8,926 nt of DNA from Acetofilamentum sp. (GTDB lineage: Bacteria > Bacteroidota > Bacteroidia > Bacteroidales > JAADGE01): positions 1 through 8,926 of the forward strand of contig DYOJ01000085.1 in assembly GCA_020720705.1 (NCBI GenBank), in the 5' to 3' direction. Made by a program: the position numbers and the translations under genes. Below are positions 6,862-8,926 of this stretch, one piece after another. How positions within the stretch are numbered: the stretch's first letter is position 1; each line of letters opens with the position of its first letter. Under the pieces are notes generated by a model, which saw only the letters and a list, made by a program, of their open reading frames with translations, was not told where the DNA came from and searched no databases.

Positions 6862-7686
6862 TCAGTAGCTTTTTTTAATAAAAATACGTTCGCCTTTTAC
6901 GATTTCTTTCAAGCGCCGCTTGTACAACTCCCCGGGTTGCTCTCCGATACCGAGCAATAAATGTCCGCCTTTATTAAGACATTCATACAAAATTTGCATG
7001 GCTTCGCGGTGCATTTTATCGTTGAAATTCAACAACTTATTCCTGAAAACTACAATGTCAAACATATTGGAAAAGTCTGTTTTTAACAAAGACTGAACAA
7101 TAAAGCGTGTATCCGGCGGCAATTTAATTTTGGATGTAAAAGTATCCTGACGAATGGCAAAATAATCGTCAAATGTTTTTTCGGTGTCTAAAAGTTCGAT
7201 GTTTTTTTTGGTTTGTTCTGCTTTTCGCATGCTGAAAACAGCTTGTTTAACTTGCAATTCATTTCTGTTTGTAAGCACACCCACTACCAGTTCTAAATCG
7301 TCATACAAATCTACATCGTTCATGATGTTGATAAAAGTGTATAACTCTTCGCCGGTTACCGTACACGGAACAAAAACACGGATTGGTTTACGTTTTGCAA
7401 ATTTCGACAATACACTTTTCTTTAAAGCCGACCACATCTCAGGGTCTCTAAACAGTTCAGTACCTGATATTTGCAAATCGGACACAAAATTATCCTGAAA
7501 TGTTTTGTTACCCGATAAAAACGAAATCAGTTCAAGCGATGTTTCAAAATTATAAGAACGCAATACTCGTTCAATCCGATATTTGAGCGCTCCGAGTGCA
7601 TAATCACGAAAATCATAGCCGGTTTCGGCGTACAAACTATTCGTAATTTGTCTTAAATCTGATATGGAAATGCATGTTTTTATCAA
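6862..7686 (-). CDS. Degenerate CheR-like protein, probably not catalytic
   Basis: A 274-residue paralogue of the preceding gene. It keeps the N-terminal CheR helical domain (about 8-75), the SGTELFRDPEMW segment (74-85) and the overall Rossmann-like order, but key SAM-binding positions have changed. The glycine motif AGCSxGEE reads VPCTVTGEE (106-114). The acidic residue of the TDI strand is lost in VGVLTN (135-140). The CRNVLIYF strand reads FRNKLLNF (214-221). I infer loss or strong alteration of methyl transfer; it may pair with or regulate the intact CheR. The frame opens with TTG at 7686, three bases after the TAG stop of the upstream gene and in the same frame; no ATG occurs before residue 84, which would remove the whole N-terminal domain. 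It is coupled to cheB by a one-base gap. It might also be reached by stop readthrough, giving a double-CheR chain. Confidence 0.82.
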   Translation of the reverse strand: MIKTCISISDLRQITNSLYAETGYDFRDYALGALKYRIERVLRSYNFETSLELISFLSGNKTFQDNFVSDLQISGTELFRDPEMWSALKKSVLSKFAKRKPIRVFVPCTVTGEELYTFINIMNDVDLYDDLELVVGVLTNRNELQVKQAVFSMRKAEQTKKNIELLDTEKTFDDYFAIRQDTFTSKIKLPPDTRFIVQSLLKTDFSNMFDIVVFRNKLLNFNDKMHREAMQILYECLNKGGHLLLGIGEQPGELYKRRLKEIVKGERIFIKKSY

Positions 7687-7689
7687 TAT

Positions 7690-8529
7690 CTATTTTTTAA
7701 TATAGTAATTTCCGTGCTTTATCAGGCCAAAAACCTCCGGACCGAGAATTGATTCATGTGCACCGAGTATCAAATATCCTTTACGCAAAAGATTGTCCGA
7801 AAAGGTATGAAATAATTTATTTTGTAATCTTACATTGAAATATATCAAAACGTTACGACATAATATCATGTCAAACTTAATTTTAAAAAGATTGTCTTGA
7901 TTTACCAAATTGTGTTTTTTAAATTCAACATTTGACTTCAAAATCTCACGAACTTTGATGGTGTCATTTAGTTCGTCAATTTCAAAATACTTTGAAAACG
8001 GAACATCATTAAAATCTTCGTAATTCAGCGGATTTATTTGAACAACCTGTTTAAAATTATCAAGATATTCTAAATTGAAGCGAAAAGGGTATCGCCCCTC
8101 TTGTGCTCGAGCTAACATATCTCCGTTTATGTCTGTCCCGTACAATTTTGTGCGGTCGGCAAGTCCGGCTTCGTGCAATAAAATATTCATTGAGTAAACT
8201 TCTTGCCCTGATGAACATCCTACATGCCAAATATTCAGCGTTTCTTTTTCTTGTAATTTTTTTAAAATCTGATATTTTATTATATGCCAAATTTTGGGGT
8301 CGCGAAATAATTCTGTCGTATTTACGGTAATTTCTTTGACCACATGTTCTAAAAAAACACGGTCAGTTTTTAATTTAAGTATAAGTTCCTGAAAGCTCAT
8401 GCTTTCGTCGGACAAGATTTTTTCGATGCGTCTCAACAATGATTTTTCGGAATAATCGGAAAAATCATAATCGGAAACCAATCTGAAGGTTTCATTCAAT
8501 TCGTTGATATGTTGCTCGCCGAGTACCAA
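7690..8529 (-). CDS. cheR: CheR-type SAM-dependent protein-glutamate methyltransferase
   Basis: A 279-residue protein expected to methylate glutamates on receptor-like signalling proteins using S-adenosylmethionine, in the cytoplasm. The N-terminal helical domain (about 5-68) is followed by VNTTELFRDPKIW (69-81), then the catalytic fold with SAM motif GCSSGQEVYS (104-113), acidic strand GTDIN (131-135), CRNVLIYF (224-231) and YLILGAHES (252-260), all close to the family consensus. The start is a TTG at 8529: the frame is open upstream only to a TAG at 8575-8577, contains no ATG there, and the next internal ATG (residue 44) would cut the N-terminal domain. A good -7 box lies about 18 bases before this TTG, giving a very short leader. 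It is the first gene of the cluster. The beta-subdomain insertion used for receptor-pentapeptide docking is not obvious. No chemotaxis receptors are nearby, so the target is unknown. Confidence 0.93.
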   Translation of the reverse strand: MVLGEQHINELNETFRLVSDYDFSDYSEKSLLRRIEKILSDESMSFQELILKLKTDRVFLEHVVKEITVNTTELFRDPKIWHIIKYQILKKLQEKETLNIWHVGCSSGQEVYSMNILLHEAGLADRTKLYGTDINGDMLARAQEGRYPFRFNLEYLDNFKQVVQINPLNYEDFNDVPFSKYFEIDELNDTIKVREILKSNVEFKKHNLVNQDNLFKIKFDMILCRNVLIYFNVRLQNKLFHTFSDNLLRKGYLILGAHESILGPEVFGLIKHGNYYIKK

Positions 8530-8873
8530 TGTTCGTAAATAAAGCCCAAATATACATTTTTTTATGATATTCGGCTAAGAAAAATTAATAATCGAAAAAA
8601 AACACTCAAAAACTGCCAAACTTTTTAACCTGAAAAATTCAAGATTTTTTCACAGTTGAAAGTTGATGAAGTTGATAAAATTGAAAGTTAGACAGTTATC
8701 ATAGATATCAAGTTGTTATATACTGTTTACGGTTTAAAGTTGAGGGTTTAAATAGACACAAGTAACAGATTATCAGCTAATTATTGCAAATAGAAATCTC
8801 AATATATCCCCGATGATAGTATACATTCAAGATTAATTATTTCAAAAAAAATACCGTCTAACTTTGTAAACTT
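8530..8873. other. AT-rich intergenic region upstream of the cheR gene
   Basis: There is no believable gene here. The part next to cheR holds its candidate promoter. Bases 8655-8695 are a degenerate run of GTTGA/GTTGAAA words of the sort common between genes in this phylum. On the plus strand TAACTTTG at 8859-8866 matches the TAnnTTTG -7 form, but it lacks a TTG at the usual upstream spacing and any downstream gene lies outside the window. Confidence 0.55.
8547..8578 (-). promoter_or_regulatory. Bacteroidota-type promoter of the cheR cluster
   Basis: On the minus strand TATATTTG (8554 down to 8547) matches the Bacteroidota -7 consensus TAnnTTTG exactly. A TTA at 8578-8576 sits 21 bases upstream, one base off the TTG expected at -33. 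Transcription would begin near 8540, about ten bases before the TTG start of the cheR gene, so the leader would be very short. Confidence 0.5.
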
Positions 8874-8926
8874 GAGACCACTCCGATAAGCCGCTTAGCG
8901 GTTATTAATAGAGAAATCTAATATTG
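8874..8926. mobile_element. Left end of a third miniature-element copy, cut by the window edge
   Basis: GAGACCACTCCGATAAG at 8874-8890, followed by CCGCTTAGCGG at 8891-8901 and TTATT, matches 5322-5354 at 32 of 33 positions. Similarity ends at 8906. The opposite inverted end is not in the window and would be expected somewhere beyond 8926 if the copy is complete. The word AAATCTAATAT at 8914-8924 also recurs at 728 and 5222. Confidence 0.55.

Noticed and set aside
8859..8866. Plus-strand TAACTTTG as a promoter for a rightward gene
   Set aside because: It fits the -7 form, but no TTG is found at the right distance upstream and the gene it would serve is outside the window.

Overview
This is an AT-rich window that reads as a member of the Bacteroidota. 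The support is a lipoprotein with a Bacteroidota-style start, the lack of clear Shine-Dalgarno sites, a perfect TAnnTTTG-type -7 box ahead of the cheR gene, and intergenic low-complexity words typical of that phylum. No genus can be named from the sequence alone. All six supported genes lie on the minus strand, so transcription runs from high to low coordinates.

Right part (about 8530 down to 5526): a compact cluster of cheR, a degenerate second cheR, a receiver-less cheB, and a small two-helix membrane protein with a GAF domain. Gaps are 3, 1 and 18 bases, and a candidate promoter sits just ahead of the first gene. No methyl-accepting receptor, CheA or CheW is present. The cluster looks like a receptor methylation/demethylation module of the kind many Bacteroidota use outside flagellar chemotaxis, probably acting on a sensor encoded elsewhere. 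The two cheR genes share one reading frame and are separated only by a TAG stop; the second has lost most S-adenosylmethionine-binding signatures.

Middle part (5525 to 2197): a 437-base intergenic stretch holds nested inverted repeats that look like one miniature transposable element inserted in another. A third copy begins at the right edge of the window. Then comes a single-chain restriction-modification enzyme of 963 residues (nuclease, adenine methylase and target-recognition domains). Four tandem copies of a heptanucleotide lie inside its coding sequence and could permit frame switching.

Left part (2162 to 1): a GH13 alpha-amylase-family lipoprotein with complete catalytic residues, then about 750 bases with no gene. 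That stretch carries a strong terminator hairpin on the minus strand, a perfect long inverted repeat, a 124-base foldable element flanked by 10-base direct repeats, and a 17-base direct repeat. The amylase and restriction-modification genes are 34 bases apart and could be co-transcribed, but nothing links their functions.

The items most worth a second look are the split, asymmetric CheR pair, the nested miniature elements, the heptamer tract in the restriction-modification gene, and the foldable element at 561-684.
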